Shown here in pieces: positions 63,298-64,000 of a stretch of 64,000 nt of DNA. Numbering within the stretch: the stretch's first letter is position 1; each line of letters starts with the position of its first letter. Below the pieces are notes generated by a model. The model was not told the DNA's origin, searched no databases, and saw nothing but the letters and a program-made list of their open reading frames with translations. A program made the position numbers and the translations under genes. This DNA is from Ophthalmolycus amberensis (lineage: Eukaryota > Chordata > Actinopteri > Perciformes > Zoarcidae), in assembly GCA_024529925.1 (NCBI GenBank), contig JAFEUB010000907.1, positions 372,001-436,000 on the forward strand. Direction: 5' to 3'.

Positions 63298-64000
63298 ACA
63301 AGTTTCATGGCAAAAAGGAGGTGCTTGGGATATTGGGAATGTTGTGAAATTTGGCACGCAAGCCAGAATTTGCGAAAATTGCAGTCTGATTGGGGTGTCC
63401 AGCTGCGGTATGAAATATTGGCTCGCTAGCGCCCCCTATTGAGTAGCCCCAACATCAGGTTTCACCCAGCTGTATGAAATTTGGTAGGTATGTGGAACGT
63501 GATGAGACGCACAAAAAATCCTCTTGGAAGTTTTCTCTAAACCAAACAGGAAGTCGGCCATTTTTACGTTTATGACGTATTTTGACCGTTTCAAGGCGTC
63601 ATACTTTAACGAACTCCTCCCAGAGATTTGACCCGATTGACTTCAGATTCGGTCAGTATGCTCTTGAGACCTTGGCAGTGAAAAGTTACTCAAAGATCAA
63701 AAAGTTATCGAACTATGTGGCCGTGGCGTGGCGTCAAAAAATCACCATTCGCCGCGAAACAGGAAGTTGTTGTAACTCGGCCGTACATTGTCGAATCTGC
63801 TCCAAATCTCTCATATGTCATAACATCCCGACTCGGAACACATCTATATGATAATTTAGAATCACAGTGATAGCGCCACCTAGTGGCAACCGGAAGTTGT
63901 ACGCTGTGTACTTTGACATCCTGCTCCTCACAGATTAATCAGATCCCTCTCAAATGTTGTCAAACAAGCCTTAAGACCTTGATAATGCTTCATTGTGAAG
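63298..64000 (+). repeat. Long tandem body unit 6, cut by window end
   Basis: First 0.7 kb of a further unit. Motif copies at 63427 and 63871. The array continues past the window. Confidence 0.9.

Larger units (their letters stand above)
53458..63882 (-). promoter_or_regulatory. Array of 27 CTCF-like motifs, one orientation
   Basis: The word TAGCGCC[A/C]CCTA recurs 26 times plus one variant across the body units. On the minus strand the twelve A-type copies read CCACTAGGTGGCGC (53902, 56117, 58081, 60413, 62377, 63871) or CCAGTAGGTGGCGC (54209, 56424, 58388, 59159, 60720, 62684). Both fit the CTCF consensus CCASYAGRKGGCRS at every position. The other copies contain TAGGGGGCGCTA, the CTCF core with less fitting flanks. 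Binding is inferred from sequence only. Confidence 0.5.

Overview
The window is nuclear DNA from a bony (teleost) fish. Genes are split by GT-AG introns, proteins resemble vertebrate orthologues, and the gene order cert1 - polk - ankdd1b - poc5 - sv2c matches, as I recall it, human 5q13 (CERT1-POLK-ANKDD1B-POC5-SV2C). The repeat content (hAT elements, an L2/CR1-type LINE, a tRNA-derived SINE, dense GT/AT microsatellites and a GGGCCCGAGCACCGA-headed tandem family) is also teleost-like. No species can be named from the sequence alone.

Layout. 1-4833 (-): 5' part of cert1 (ceramide transfer protein), three coding exons with the PH domain. 4834-6311: divergent cert1/polk promoter region. 6312-11968 (+): complete polk (DNA polymerase kappa), 14 coding exons, 872 residues. 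13191-18357 (+): complete ankdd1b (ankyrin repeats plus death domain), 15 exons, 552 residues, ending in a CaaX-like motif. 18873-27333 (-): complete poc5 (centriolar protein), 12 coding exons, 556 residues, tail to tail with ankdd1b and with an RFX X-box upstream. 27950-33060: intergenic. About 33064-64000 (+): 5' part of sv2c (synaptic vesicle glycoprotein 2C): a probable untranslated leader exon, one large coding exon (39593-40178), then at least 23.8 kb of intron.

The sv2c intron is where most accessory structure lies: a 129-bp direct repeat on both sides of the coding exon, a 2.4-kb hAT element carrying a second hAT element that has split a 26-bp minisatellite, a 59-nt near-perfect hairpin, a 5'-truncated LINE with an intact reverse transcriptase ORF, and from 52708 to the window end a tandem array. 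The array has two components: a 51-bp hairpin-bearing head (15 copies) and a ~1.95-kb body (five complete copies and one cut by the window end). Each body carries four to six copies of a motif that, read on the minus strand, matches the CTCF core consensus. There are 27 in all, all in one orientation, over about 10.4 kb. This is the most interesting observation in the window.

The genes do not form a pathway. cert1 is lipid transport, polk translesion DNA synthesis, ankdd1b probable signalling scaffold, poc5 centriole elongation, sv2c synaptic vesicle. Their linkage is conserved synteny. Exon boundaries were derived by reading splice sites and checking that frame and homology continue across each junction; no alignment could be run.
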